From Candidatus Hydrogenedentota bacterium (lineage in GTDB: Bacteria; Hydrogenedentota; Hydrogenedentia; Hydrogenedentales; CAITNO01), in contig CAITNO010000152.1 of the NCBI GenBank assembly GCA_903893795.1, positions 1-64,000 on the forward strand: DNA of 64,000 nucleotides, written 5' to 3'. Positions 34,096 through 45,694 of the stretch are shown piece by piece. A model generated the notes under the pieces. That model was given only the letters and a program-made list of their open reading frames with translations, had not been told where the DNA came from and made no database searches. Positions within the stretch are counted from its first letter, which is position 1. Each line of letters begins with the position of its first letter. Both the position numbers and the translations under genes were made by a program.

Positions 34096-35351
34096 ACCCC
34101 GTGGCGCGGGTCGCGACCTTTCTTGCCGTGGCCGCTCTGCTGGCGTTTGGAGCATGCGCTCTCGTGTATCTGCTCACCCCGCACCCGGCCGCAAAGACCG
34201 AACCGGCCGCCCCCATTCCCGTTCCAAAGCTGCTCTCCCACCCGGCACCGCTAAAGGCCGCCGAGTGGAACACCTACCACGGCGACGGCGCCCTCACCGG
34301 CATCGCTGAGGCATCCTTCCCCGATTCGCTCGAAGTGCTCTGGCGCATCAAGGCGGGCGCCCCGGTGCGGGAAACACCCGTCGTGCATGTCGGCCGCATC
34401 TTCTACGCCACCGCGCGCGGCGACGTCGTGGCGGCGGACCTCACCGGAAAGCAGCTCTGGACCAAAGAGTTCTTCACCGGCGAGAAGGTGAAGGACGAAC
34501 CGGCGCGCGAGCGCATTGACGCCCCCCTGGCCTGCTTCGACAAGCTGGTGCTCTTCGGCACCGGCGAAGGGCACTTCATAGCGCTCGACACGGCCACGGG
34601 CGAAGAGCGCTGGCGCGTGCAGCTCATGGGTCCAATCCGCGGCACGGCCAACTTCCTTGCGGGAAACCCGGGCCGCATCTACATCATCGAACAGCCCACC
34701 GGCGTGCTGCACTGCATCGACCCGGTGACGGGAAAGATACTCTGGAAGGGCGAAGGCCCCGAGCGCTGTGACGGATCGCCGTCCGTGTCGGCCGATGCCA
34801 TTGTGTTTGGCAGTTGCGCCTCGGCCATCCACGTCTTCGACCCGGGCACGGGCAAACTGCTGCGCAACATCAAGGTGGGCACCGACGGACAGGTGGCGGG
34901 CGGGGTGGCGCAGGACAAGGGCCTGGCTTTCTCCGGTTGCCGCAGCGGCAGGGTGATGAAGGTGGACGTGAAGGAAGGCAAGATCCTCTGGACCAACGAC
35001 GATGGCGAATCGGAAGTCTACTCCACGCCCGCCGTAAATGACGCATGGGTCATTGCCGCCTCCAATGACGGAAACGTCTACGGAATGGACCGCGCCGACG
35101 GCAAAGGCAGATGGAAATTCGACACCAAGGGTTCGCCCACCTCGGCGGTTATCGCGGGCGACAAGGTCATCGTGTCGGCCGACGGCGAACTGCTCCTGCT
35201 GCGCCTGTCCGACGGCACAAAGGCATGGTCGCTCAAAATCAGCGACGAGATTACCGCGCCCGCCGTCGCCGGCGATATGATTCTGGTGGGCAGCGAGGAC
35301 GGCACCGTGGTGGCGCTCGGCGCGCCCAAGGCAAAGGAGCCGGGACCTTGA
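34092..35351 (+). CDS. Membrane-anchored PQQ-like beta-propeller protein
   Basis: 419 residues. An N-terminal helix (about 5-28, ending GACALVYLL) anchors it or serves as a signal; the cysteine is not in a canonical lipobox. A proline-rich linker leads to seven or eight blades from about residue 60: WNTYHGDGALTG, TGKQLWTKE, TGEERWRVQ, TGKILWKGE, GKLLRNIKV, EGKILWTND, DGKGRWKFD and DGTKAWSLK. Resembles BamB-like scaffold propellers more than dehydrogenases; no active-site residues are recognised. The start overlaps the glycosyltransferase stop as ATGA. Fourth propeller in the window and the last gene before the ABC transporter part. Confidence 0.83.
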   Translation: MNPVARVATFLAVAALLAFGACALVYLLTPHPAAKTEPAAPIPVPKLLSHPAPLKAAEWNTYHGDGALTGIAEASFPDSLEVLWRIKAGAPVRETPVVHVGRIFYATARGDVVAADLTGKQLWTKEFFTGEKVKDEPARERIDAPLACFDKLVLFGTGEGHFIALDTATGEERWRVQLMGPIRGTANFLAGNPGRIYIIEQPTGVLHCIDPVTGKILWKGEGPERCDGSPSVSADAIVFGSCASAIHVFDPGTGKLLRNIKVGTDGQVAGGVAQDKGLAFSGCRSGRVMKVDVKEGKILWTNDDGESEVYSTPAVNDAWVIAASNDGNVYGMDRADGKGRWKFDTKGSPTSAVIAGDKVIVSADGELLLLRLSDGTKAWSLKISDEITAPAVAGDMILVGSEDGTVVALGAPKAKEPGP

Positions 35352-35364
35352 TGAACCGCTCAAT

Positions 35365-35445
35365 GTACTTCGCCTTCGACGGTCAGGGCCGGGAGCGAAG
35401 TACAACTTCGCGAACAAGTGCGTTCCCAAGTGCAACTTGGGAACG
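35365..35445. repeat. Double hairpin repeat, family G
   Basis: Two palindromes lie in the gap before the ABC ATPase: GCGAAGT-ACA-ACTTCGC (35395-35411) and CGTTCCCAAGT-GCA-ACTTGGGAACG (35421-35445). GTACTTCGC at 35365 can pair alternatively with 35395-35403. A strong structure just ahead of the ribosome site could limit translation of the transporter. Confidence 0.75.
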
Positions 35446-35463
35446 AGGGGAAGGGGAGTATTT

Positions 35464-36168
35464 ATGAACGGCGCATACCCACTCGTGGAAATGAAGGGCA
35501 TATCGAAGGAATATCCCACTGGGAGCGCCGGCATCCCTGCCGGCTCTTGTGTTCGTGTGCTTGACACTCTCGACTTCTCTCTGAATTCCGGCGAATGCGC
35601 GGCCATCATCGGTCCCTCCGGCTGCGGCAAGAGTACGTTTCTCAACATCCTCGGCACGCTTGACACACCCACCTCGGGCAGCTACCGATTCAAGGACCGC
35701 GACACGTCCGGGCTTTCGGCGAATGAACTGGCCGCACTGCGCAACCGCGACATCGGCTTCGTGTTCCAACTGCACCACCTGCTGCCGCAATGCACGGCGC
35801 TGGAAAACGTGCTGGTGCCCGCATTGGTGTCGGCCCATGCCGACGAGGCCCGCGCGCGGGCAGAGGACCTGCTGGACCGTGTGGGACTGGCACACCGCAT
35901 CGACGCCCGGCCCGGCCAGCTTTCCGGCGGAGAACGGCAGCGCGTGGCCGTGGTGCGCGCGCTGATTAACCGCCCCGCACTGCTGCTGGCTGACGAGCCC
36001 ACGGGCTCTCTGAACCAGGAGGGCGCCGACCTGCTCGCCGACCTGCTGCTCGAACTGCACCGCCAGGAGGGCATGGCCGTGGTCATCGTCACCCACGCGC
36101 CCGCCATCGCCGAGCGCTTCGGCCGCGTGCTGGAACTGAGCGACGGCCGTCTCGCGGGTCGGGGCTGA
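35464..36168 (+). CDS. ABC transporter ATPase, LolD/MacB type
   Basis: 234 residues from the ATG at 35464 (GGGGAG six bases upstream). Walker A GPSGCGKST, the Q-loop GFVFQLHHLLPQCTALENV, signature LSGGERQRVAV, Walker B LLLADEPTGSL and the switch histidine VTHAP are all intact. FQLHHLLPQCTALENV is typical of LolD-class enzymes that work lipoproteins or substrates at the outer face without passing them through a channel. Residues 19-26 (TGSAGIPAG) come from a family C repeat and lengthen the loop after the A-loop tyrosine by about six residues relative to LolD. The partner permease follows five bases later. Confidence 0.93.
   Translation: MNGAYPLVEMKGISKEYPTGSAGIPAGSCVRVLDTLDFSLNSGECAAIIGPSGCGKSTFLNILGTLDTPTSGSYRFKDRDTSGLSANELAALRNRDIGFVFQLHHLLPQCTALENVLVPALVSAHADEARARAEDLLDRVGLAHRIDARPGQLSGGERQRVAVVRALINRPALLLADEPTGSLNQEGADLLADLLLELHRQEGMAVVIVTHAPAIAERFGRVLELSDGRLAGRG
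35518..35545 (+). repeat. Palindromic repeat, family C, within the ABC ATPase gene
   Basis: Identical over 28 bases to 18001-18028, starting ACTGGGAGCGCCGGCATCCC. Translated in frame as TGSAGIPAG, just after the A-loop. In the propeller gene at 27658 the same sequence is read in a different frame. Confidence 0.85.
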
Positions 36169-36173
36169 GCGCC

Positions 36174-39100
36174 ATGCCGGTCTTGCGTCTCCTGCTGCGC
36201 AGCATCGCCTTTCACCGGCGCATGCACCTCGGCCTGCTTCTGGGCACGCTGCTCGCCTGCGCCATTCTCACCGGGGCGCTGGTCATGGGCGACTCGGTCA
36301 CCCAAACCCTGCATGACATCGCTGTCGCACGGCTCGGCGGCGTCGCCCACGCGATGGACCGCGGCGGACGCTTCTTCTCGGACACGCTGTCCGGCAGCCT
36401 CATGGCAAAGGACACACACATTCACGCAGCAACCCTGCTCACACTGACCGGCATGGCGGCCACGCCGCCCGGCGGAAAAGGACCGCAGAGCCAGTTGAAC
36501 CGCGTGCAGGTGCTCGGCGTTTCTCCCAACTTTTGGCAGTTCGCCAACACGCCTCCGGCCAGCACCGCCCTGGGCCGTCAAGAGGTCTTTCTGGGCGAGC
36601 GCACCGCCGCCGCGCTGGGTGTGCATGCCGGCGACGATCTCTCCTTGCGCATCGCCAAGCACGCGCTCATGCCCCAGGACGCGCCTTTGGCCGCGCGCGA
36701 CAAGAACAGCACCGTGGAGAGTCTCGTCACGGTAAAAGGGATCCTTTCCGACGCGCAACTGGGCCGCTTCAGCCTCGCGGCCAACCAGACCGCGCCCTAC
36801 AACGTGTTCGTGGATCGGACCTGGCTTCAGGAGCAGGCTGACCTCGCCGGACTCGCCAATCTCGTCGTGGCCGATGAGGGCCCGGGACTCGACACAATGA
36901 ATGCCGCCATTGATCAGGCATGGACGCTGGAGCAGATTGGTCTGCGTGTGCGCTCCCATCAATCAGGCATTGCGCAGATTGAATCGGAGCGCGTATACCT
37001 CGACGATGAGACCGTGCGGGCGGCGTTCGAATTGCCCAACGCGCTGCCCACCCTCACCTATCTCGTCAATTCCATCGCCAAGGACGGCAAGTCCACGCCC
37101 TACTCCTTTGTCGAGGCCGGACCCGTCCCAGACGGGATGCGCGACGACCAAGTGGTCATCAATCAATGGGTGGCCGACCAGATTGGCGCCGGTCCCGGTG
37201 ACACGCTGAACCTCGCCTATTACCAAGTCAGCCCCTTGAACGAGTTTGTCGAACAGCACCGCTCTTTCGCCGTGCACAGCGTTATCCCCATGGACGCCAT
37301 GGTGCTGGAGCGCGAACTGGCCCCGCGCTTCGCGGGACTCAGCGACGTGGACAACTGCCGCGACTGGGACATCGGCATGCCGATGGACAAGAACCTCCTG
37401 GCCGACAAGCCCAACGAGGCCTATTGGAAGCAGTACGGCCAGACGCCCAAACTCATCGCCACATTCAAGGCGGGCAAGGAAATGTGGGGCAACCGCTTCG
37501 GCTCGGTCACGGCCGTGCGCTTCTCCGGTCCGGGCGTGACAGAGGCATCCATCCGCGATCAGCTCCGCGCAAAGCTGTCCGCCGAACGCCTCGGCCTGCG
37601 TTTCCAGCCCGTGCGGAAACAGGCACTGCGCGCCGTCAACCAGGCCATGGATTTCGGCGGTCTCTTCATCGGCATGAGCTTCTTCCTGATCATCGCGGCC
37701 CTCGTGCTGCTTGGTCTGCTCTACGTCTTCGGCCTCCAGCAGCGCACCGCCGAACTCGGGCTGCTGCTGGCCGTGGGCTGGCCGCTGCGCCGCGTGCGCG
37801 GCATATTCCTGATCGAGACCTTCCCCGCCGCACTCTGCGGTGCGGCGCTCGGCGCGCTCGCAGGCGCGGGCTACGCCCGGCTGATGCTGGCCGGTCTGGC
37901 GCGCTGGTGGCCCGGCGCCGTGGCAGGCGCCGAGATTCACTTCCATGCCGCACCCGCCACGTTGGCCGAAGGCGCGGGCATCGCTTTCCTGTGCGTCCTC
38001 TTCACGCTGCTCGCCGCGCTGTGGCGCGGCACGCGCCGCAGCCCGCGCGAACTCATGACCACCGACGCCGCGTCGGTCTCCACGGCAACCGCCCAGGGCG
38101 GTTCCTGGTGGGGCCTGCTGCTGTCCCTGTTCGCGCTGCTCTGCGCCGTTGCCACTGGGGTGTGGGCCTGGGTCGTCCGGCCCGACAACCCGGCCGAGTC
38201 CTTCTTCTCCGTCGGCGCACTGCTGCTGATGGCCGAACTCGGCCTTTATGGCTGGGTGCTGGGCCGCCTGTCGCGGCGTCCCGCGTCACGCCGCCCGCGT
38301 CTGTGGAAGGTCGCGCTGATGAACCTCGCCCGGCGGCGCGGCCGCAGCATGAGCGTCGCCGCCGTGACGGCCTGCGGCTGTTTCCTCGTCTTCGCCGTCT
38401 CCGCCATGCAGGAGAACATGGCCCTCCACGCCGACCGGCGCGATTCGGCCACCGGCGGCTTCGGCGTTTTCGCGCAGACCACCGTGCCCCTCCTTGGCGC
38501 GCCCGCCGAATTGCAGAAACGGCTGGGCGCGGACCTGCTCCCGCTCAAGCTGCGCGACGGTGACGACGCCGGATGCCTCAATCTCAACCGGGCGCAGACC
38601 CCGCGCCTCTTCGGCGTCGACGCCCCGGTGCTGGGCCGCCTGGGCGCCTTTGCCAGGGGCGTTTCCGGGGAAACCCTTTGGGGCGCGCTGGACGCCCCCC
38701 TGCCCGACGGCGTCATCCCGGCGCTCGTGGGCGACGGCAACACCGCACAGTGGGGCCTCCAGAAGAAGACCGGTGCCAACGGTGATTTGATCACTTACCG
38801 CGATGAATCGGGCCGCGAGGTGAAGGTGAAACTGGTGGGCACACTGCCCATGCGGCTCTCCCTGTTTCAGGGCTCGCTGCTCATCTCCGATGCGGCCTTC
38901 ACCCGGCTCTACCCCTCCGAGGCGGGTTTCCGCGCCTTCCTGGTGGACGCCACCCCGGCGAAAACCGCCGACACGGCGGCCCGTCTCAACCGTGATTTTG
39001 CCAAGTTCGGCATGGAGGCCGTCCCGGCCGTGGAACGGCTCCGCCAGTTCTATGCCGTCGAGTCCGCCTACCTCGCCATGTTCCTCGTGCTCGGCGCGCT

Positions 39101-39446
39101 CGGCCTTGTACTCGGCGCGGGCGGCACGGGCATCGTGGTCCTGCGCAATCTCTTCGAGCGCCGCGCCGAAATTGGGCTGTTCCACGCGCTCGGATACACC
39201 CCCTCCACCGTGACCCGCCTGCTCCTGCTGGAGCATGGCGCGCTCGTGCTCACCGGAACGGTGCTGGGCACCGCCGCCTCGGTGGCGTCCGTGCTCCCGC
39301 TCGTCCTACTGTCGAGCACCGAAGTGTCGCTTCCCCTGCAGGCGGCGCTGCTCGCCGCCATTCTCTGCGCCAATCTGGGCTGTCTCGTGTTCATGCTCCT
39401 CGCCGGATTGCCCCGAAACCCCGTCGCCGGGTTGCGCGAAGAATAG
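36174..39446 (+). CDS. FtsX-like ABC permease, large MacB/LolCE-type
   Basis: 1090 residues. An N-terminal helix (about 15-38) is followed by a periplasmic domain of roughly 450 residues. The first FtsX core is near 500-610 (FFLIIAALVLLGLLYVFGL, then ELGLLLAVGWPLRRVRGIF), then further helices around 650-730. A second periplasmic domain of about 230 residues follows, and the last FtsX core ends the protein (GIVVLRNLFERRAEIGLFHA, LGYTPSTVTRLLLLEHGAL). It resembles a fused LolC-LolE or the 10-helix permeases of the same superfamily. With the ATPase it would move lipoproteins, peptides or glycoconjugates at the envelope. Last gene of the long run; substrate unknown. Confidence 0.9.
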   Translation: MPVLRLLLRSIAFHRRMHLGLLLGTLLACAILTGALVMGDSVTQTLHDIAVARLGGVAHAMDRGGRFFSDTLSGSLMAKDTHIHAATLLTLTGMAATPPGGKGPQSQLNRVQVLGVSPNFWQFANTPPASTALGRQEVFLGERTAAALGVHAGDDLSLRIAKHALMPQDAPLAARDKNSTVESLVTVKGILSDAQLGRFSLAANQTAPYNVFVDRTWLQEQADLAGLANLVVADEGPGLDTMNAAIDQAWTLEQIGLRVRSHQSGIAQIESERVYLDDETVRAAFELPNALPTLTYLVNSIAKDGKSTPYSFVEAGPVPDGMRDDQVVINQWVADQIGAGPGDTLNLAYYQVSPLNEFVEQHRSFAVHSVIPMDAMVLERELAPRFAGLSDVDNCRDWDIGMPMDKNLLADKPNEAYWKQYGQTPKLIATFKAGKEMWGNRFGSVTAVRFSGPGVTEASIRDQLRAKLSAERLGLRFQPVRKQALRAVNQAMDFGGLFIGMSFFLIIAALVLLGLLYVFGLQQRTAELGLLLAVGWPLRRVRGIFLIETFPAALCGAALGALAGAGYARLMLAGLARWWPGAVAGAEIHFHAAPATLAEGAGIAFLCVLFTLLAALWRGTRRSPRELMTTDAASVSTATAQGGSWWGLLLSLFALLCAVATGVWAWVVRPDNPAESFFSVGALLLMAELGLYGWVLGRLSRRPASRRPRLWKVALMNLARRRGRSMSVAAVTACGCFLVFAVSAMQENMALHADRRDSATGGFGVFAQTTVPLLGAPAELQKRLGADLLPLKLRDGDDAGCLNLNRAQTPRLFGVDAPVLGRLGAFARGVSGETLWGALDAPLPDGVIPALVGDGNTAQWGLQKKTGANGDLITYRDESGREVKVKLVGTLPMRLSLFQGSLLISDAAFTRLYPSEAGFRAFLVDATPAKTADTAARLNRDFAKFGMEAVPAVERLRQFYAVESAYLAMFLVLGALGLVLGAGGTGIVVLRNLFERRAEIGLFHALGYTPSTVTRLLLLEHGALVLTGTVLGTAASVASVLPLVLLSSTEVSLPLQAALLAAILCANLGCLVFMLLAGLPRNPVAGLREE

Positions 39447-39512
39447 CGCGAACACAACTACCCTTCCCTGCAACGACGGAATGCGCTCCGTCATTTATCA
39501 GTGAAAACCCCG

Positions 39513-39542
39513 TTGATCGGCCCCCTCCGAACGGGGGATAAT
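39513..39542 (+). promoter_or_regulatory. Sigma-70 promoter of fumC
   Basis: TTGATC and GATAAT are 18 bases apart, with a CCCCC/GGGGG inverted repeat between them. Transcription would begin about 30 bases before the fumC ATG. Confidence 0.5.
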
Positions 39543-39577
39543 TGTGCCGGGGAGCAGAGACTTTACGGAGACGAGAC

Positions 39578-40969
39578 ATGGACTATCGCGTTGAAAAGGA
39601 CACCATGGGCGAGATGAAGGTGCCGGTGGACCGGTACTACGGCTGCCAGACGGCGCGCTCGCTGGAGAATTTCAAGATCGGCGGCGAACGCATGCCGCGC
39701 GAACTCATCCGCGCGCTGGGCACGCTGAAGAAGGCGGCCGCCATCGTCAACGAGCGCATGGGCCTGCTCGACCCGAAACTGTCCGAGGCCATGTGCCAGG
39801 CCGCCGACGAGGTCATCTCGGGGAAACTGGACGAACATTTCCCGCTGGTGATCTGGCAGACCGGCAGCGGCACACAGACAAACATGAACGCGAACGAGGT
39901 CATCTCGAACCGCGCGATTGAAATGCTCGGCGGCGAGATGGGCAGCAAGAAGCCCGTCCACCCCAATGACCATGTGAACATGTCGCAGTCGTCCAACGAC
40001 ACTTTCCCCACGGCCATGAGCATCGCCGCGGTGGAACAGGTGCAGCAGCGGCTGATTCCGGCGCTGCAGTTGCTGCACGCGGCGCTGAATGAAAAGGCGG
40101 AAGCCTACAGGGATATCATCAAGATCGGGCGGACCCATCTGATGGACGCCACGCCACTGACGCTGGGCCAAGAATTCTCGGGATACACCCGGCAGGTGGC
40201 CAACGGCATCGAGCGGGTAAAACAGACGCTGCCGCTGCTCGCCGAACTGGCCATCGGTGGCACCGCAGTCGGCACCGGGCTCAACACCAAGGTGGGCTAT
40301 GCCGAGGCCATGGCCGAGACCATTTCCACCCTGACGGGGCTGGAATTCAGCTCCGCGCCGAACAAGTTTGAGTCGCTGGCCGCCCACGACGCGATGGTCA
40401 TGACCCACGGCGCGCTCAAGACGCTGGCCGCCTCGCTGATGAAGATCGCCAACGACGTGCGCTGGCTGGGCAGCGGCCCGCGCTGCGGCCTGGGCGAACT
40501 GCAACTGCCGGAAAACGAGCCCGGCTCTTCCATCATGCCCGGCAAGGTCAACCCCACGCAGAGCGAGGCCATGACCATGGTCGCCGTACAGGTCATGGGC
40601 AACGATGTGTCGGTAAACTTCGCCGGCGCCTCGGGCAATTTTGAGCTGAATGTGTTCAAGCCGGTCATCATCTATAATGTGCTCCAGTCCATCCGCCTGC
40701 TGGCCGATGCGGCCGACTCGTTCCGCGAGCACTGCGTGGACGGCATCATCGCCGACGAGAAGCGCATCCGCGAGCACCTGAACAACTCGCTCATGCTTGT
40801 GACCGCGCTCAACAGGCGCATCGGCTACGACAACGCGGCCAAGATTGCCAAGGCCGCCCACGCCAACGGCACCACGCTCAAGCAGGAGGCGCTGAATTCG
40901 GGCTTGCTGACCTCGGAAGAATTCGACATCGAGGTCGATCCTTCCAAGATGATCGGCCCCTCCACCTGA
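39578..40969 (+). CDS. fumC: Fumarate hydratase, class II
   Basis: 463 residues from the ATG at 39578 (GGAG seven bases upstream). It interconverts fumarate and malate in the cytoplasm without an iron-sulfur cluster. The whole-family signature GSSIMPGKVNPTQ is present, as are TGSGTQTNMNANEVISNRA, HPNDHVNMSQSSNDTFPTAM with the active-site region, and GRTHLMDATPLTLGQEFSG. Length is normal. Aspartase and argininosuccinate lyase share the superfamily, but the sequence fits FumC throughout. It is preceded by its own promoter, so it is separate from the long upstream run. Malate dehydrogenase lies 5 kb away on the other strand. Confidence 0.96.
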   Translation: MDYRVEKDTMGEMKVPVDRYYGCQTARSLENFKIGGERMPRELIRALGTLKKAAAIVNERMGLLDPKLSEAMCQAADEVISGKLDEHFPLVIWQTGSGTQTNMNANEVISNRAIEMLGGEMGSKKPVHPNDHVNMSQSSNDTFPTAMSIAAVEQVQQRLIPALQLLHAALNEKAEAYRDIIKIGRTHLMDATPLTLGQEFSGYTRQVANGIERVKQTLPLLAELAIGGTAVGTGLNTKVGYAEAMAETISTLTGLEFSSAPNKFESLAAHDAMVMTHGALKTLAASLMKIANDVRWLGSGPRCGLGELQLPENEPGSSIMPGKVNPTQSEAMTMVAVQVMGNDVSVNFAGASGNFELNVFKPVIIYNVLQSIRLLADAADSFREHCVDGIIADEKRIREHLNNSLMLVTALNRRIGYDNAAKIAKAAHANGTTLKQEALNSGLLTSEEFDIEVDPSKMIGPST

Positions 40970-41128
40970 ACAATCGAAGACAGGCGCCCCGACTGTGACG
41001 CCCCGGCAACGGGGAACCCATGCAACCTCTTTGCCCCGTGCAGGGTCAAATGGACCTCTCTGCCCGGAGATGGCTATCATTGCTCTCCGGGGCGGGCGGG
41101 GTAAACATCAACGGTCGGCTGGAGTATC

Positions 41129-42127
41129 ATGTCTGCCATGAAAGACAAATCTCCCCTTGCGGGGCGCATCCTGTCCCTGGATCAGTACCGGGGCTACACC
41201 ATACTGGGCATGATCTTCGTCAATTTCCTGGGGCGTTTTGACAAAATTCCCGAGTTCTTCAAACATCACAGTGAATACATTACCTACGCCGACACCATCG
41301 CGCCCATTTTCCTGTTTGTGGCCGGGGTGGGGTTTCGACTCTCCTTCCTGCGCAACCAGGCCAAGCTGGGCCTGCGCAGGGCGCTGTGGCTCGGACTGCG
41401 CCGCTATGTAATTCTCACGCTGGTGGGCATCGTCTACTATGACCCGCTCAACTGGCATGGCTGGTGGGACGCGCTGGTCGACATCGGCCTTTCCGGCATC
41501 CTGGCCCTTCCCTTCGTGGGCTTGGGCACGGCGTGGCGCGTCGGTGCGGCCTGCTTCTACGTGGCGCTTTACCAGGTCCTCTTTATGGCCACCCCCTACG
41601 GCCCCTGGGACATGTCCAGCAGCTATGACGGCGGTCCGCTGGGCCCGCTGAGCTGGAGCTTCAGCCTGCTCTTCGGCACCATCATCTATGACCTCGTTGC
41701 CAACGGTGACCCGAAGGGTATCGTGCGCGGCTGTCTCGCCTGGGGCATCGGCCTCTTCGCGGCCGGCTGGGCGCTCCATTTGGGCCTGCGCGCCCTGTGG
41801 CCCAACGAGCCCAGCTTCTGGCGCTTCTCCCAGCATGCCATGACTGCGCCCTATCCGGTGCTGGCCACGGGCATAGCCTTCCTGTGTTTTCTGCCCTTCT
41901 ACCTGCTCTGCGACCGCGGCGGCATCGAACTGCCCACCCTCACCGTCATGGGCGCAAACCCGCTCGTGCTATACATGCTGAGCGGCATGTACACCGACAT
42001 CCACGGCGGAATCATCCCCTTCAGCAGTAGTGCCCCTGCGGCGCTCGCCGCCTTTGCAGCATGCTATATCGGCTGCTGGATCGTCGCACGCTATCTCTAC
42101 AACAACCGCATGATTGTCAAGATCTGA
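41129..42127 (+). CDS. DUF5009/HGSNAT-like membrane acyltransferase
   Basis: 332 residues with about nine to ten membrane helices. The start SLDQYRGYTILGMIFVNFLG matches the conserved opening of DUF1624/DUF5009 proteins related to heparan-alpha-glucosaminide N-acetyltransferase, and APIFLFVAGVGFRLSF continues that pattern. Such proteins are thought to pass acetyl groups across the membrane to sugars outside; bacterial members are largely uncharacterised. GGAG lies six bases before the ATG. The central GPWDMSSSYDGGPLG loop should be exposed. Flanked by fumC and a PHP hydrolase on the same strand, with no clear functional link. The function is inferred from family only. Confidence 0.8.
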   Translation: MSAMKDKSPLAGRILSLDQYRGYTILGMIFVNFLGRFDKIPEFFKHHSEYITYADTIAPIFLFVAGVGFRLSFLRNQAKLGLRRALWLGLRRYVILTLVGIVYYDPLNWHGWWDALVDIGLSGILALPFVGLGTAWRVGAACFYVALYQVLFMATPYGPWDMSSSYDGGPLGPLSWSFSLLFGTIIYDLVANGDPKGIVRGCLAWGIGLFAAGWALHLGLRALWPNEPSFWRFSQHAMTAPYPVLATGIAFLCFLPFYLLCDRGGIELPTLTVMGANPLVLYMLSGMYTDIHGGIIPFSSSAPAALAAFAACYIGCWIVARYLYNNRMIVKI

Positions 42128-42232
42128 CACAGGGAGCGGCTTATTGCACAGGCGGGGGCTTTGCGCCCACAATAAGCGCTGGCACCGCTCTGCTGCGGAC
42201 CACATCGACTGTGAAATCAATGGAGACATCAC

Positions 42233-43087
42233 ATGAGCCATGACGGCATGACAAGACGGGGATTCTTGAAGGCGGGCGCCGCAGGCGCCGCACTGACCAT
42301 GGCGGGCTGCGCCACAAAGAAGAGCGACCTGCCCCTGAGCGAGGACGGTCTTCCACTGATCGACCTGCACGTGCATTCCGACAACAGCACGATAGACGCC
42401 ATTACGGCATTGTCGTTGCAGCAGGGCATTATCTACGGCATGGTCGAGCACGCGGGCACAAAGGAGAACGTCTATCCGCGCGTGCTGAGCAACGACGAGG
42501 AACTGCTGGCCTGGACCGCCTCGCTGGAGGGAAAGGGCGTCTACAAGGGCGTCCAGGCTGAATGGACCGACTGGTCAAGCTGTTTTTCAAAGAAGGCATT
42601 GGCCACGCTGGACTATGTGCTCACCGACACGATGACCTTTCCCGGTCCCGGCGGCAAACGCATGAAGCTGTGGGAAAAGGAGGCGGTGATTGAGGACCGC
42701 GCGGACTACTTCATGGACGCCTACGTGGACTGGCATCTCCAGATTCTCGACGGGCAGCCCATCGACGTGCTGGCAAATGTGTCCTGGCTGCCGGCCAAAC
42801 ATGCCGAAAGCTACGCGATGCTCTGGACCCCGCGGCGCATCAAGACCGTGGTCGAGGCCTTTATAACGCGCAACATCGCGATGGAGATCAGCTCCAGCTT
42901 CAAACTGCCGAAGACCCATTTCCTTCGCATCGCCAATGAGGGCGGCGTAAAGTTCTGCTTCGGTTCCAACGGCCGCTACCCGAACATGGGCAAGCTCGAT
43001 TATTCGCTGCAAATGGCCCGTGAACTGGGCCTGAAACACGGGGACATGTGGGTGCCGAGCAAGAACGGGGCGCGTGCGGGGAAGTAG
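42233..43087 (+). CDS. Tat-exported PHP-like metal-dependent hydrolase
   Basis: 284 residues from the ATG at 42233 (GGAGA six bases upstream). TRRGFLKAGAAG is a twin-arginine signal, and MAGC at 23-26 may be a lipid-attachment site, so the folded protein is exported and possibly anchored. LPLIDLHVHSDNS (His46, His48) is the metal-binding opening of PHP phosphoesterases, and VEHAGTKEN, AEWTDW and FCFGSNGRYPN lie where later metal ligands are expected. The substrate is unknown; relatives include histidinol phosphatases and nucleases, but export argues against those. A strong hairpin terminator follows. Confidence 0.78.
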   Translation: MSHDGMTRRGFLKAGAAGAALTMAGCATKKSDLPLSEDGLPLIDLHVHSDNSTIDAITALSLQQGIIYGMVEHAGTKENVYPRVLSNDEELLAWTASLEGKGVYKGVQAEWTDWSSCFSKKALATLDYVLTDTMTFPGPGGKRMKLWEKEAVIEDRADYFMDAYVDWHLQILDGQPIDVLANVSWLPAKHAESYAMLWTPRRIKTVVEAFITRNIAMEISSSFKLPKTHFLRIANEGGVKFCFGSNGRYPNMGKLDYSLQMARELGLKHGDMWVPSKNGARAGK

Positions 43088-43146
43088 GGTCCGCACCCGG
43101 ATGAGAAGAGGGCGGCGGACGCCGCCGAAGTGCTGAACCAACAAGA

Positions 43147-43176
43147 AACCCCGGGGTTCCGAAGAACCCCGGGGTT
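43147..43176. terminator. Bidirectional hairpin terminator
   Basis: AACCCCGGGGTTC and GAACCCCGGGGTT form a perfect 13-bp stem with a CGAA tetraloop between two convergent genes, the PHP hydrolase and hppA. A T-rich stretch follows on the minus strand. Confidence 0.8.
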
Positions 43177-43207
43177 GGCTTGTCTCAGGACTCCACTATT
43201 GCGCAGT

Positions 43208-45694
<2,487 letters not shown>

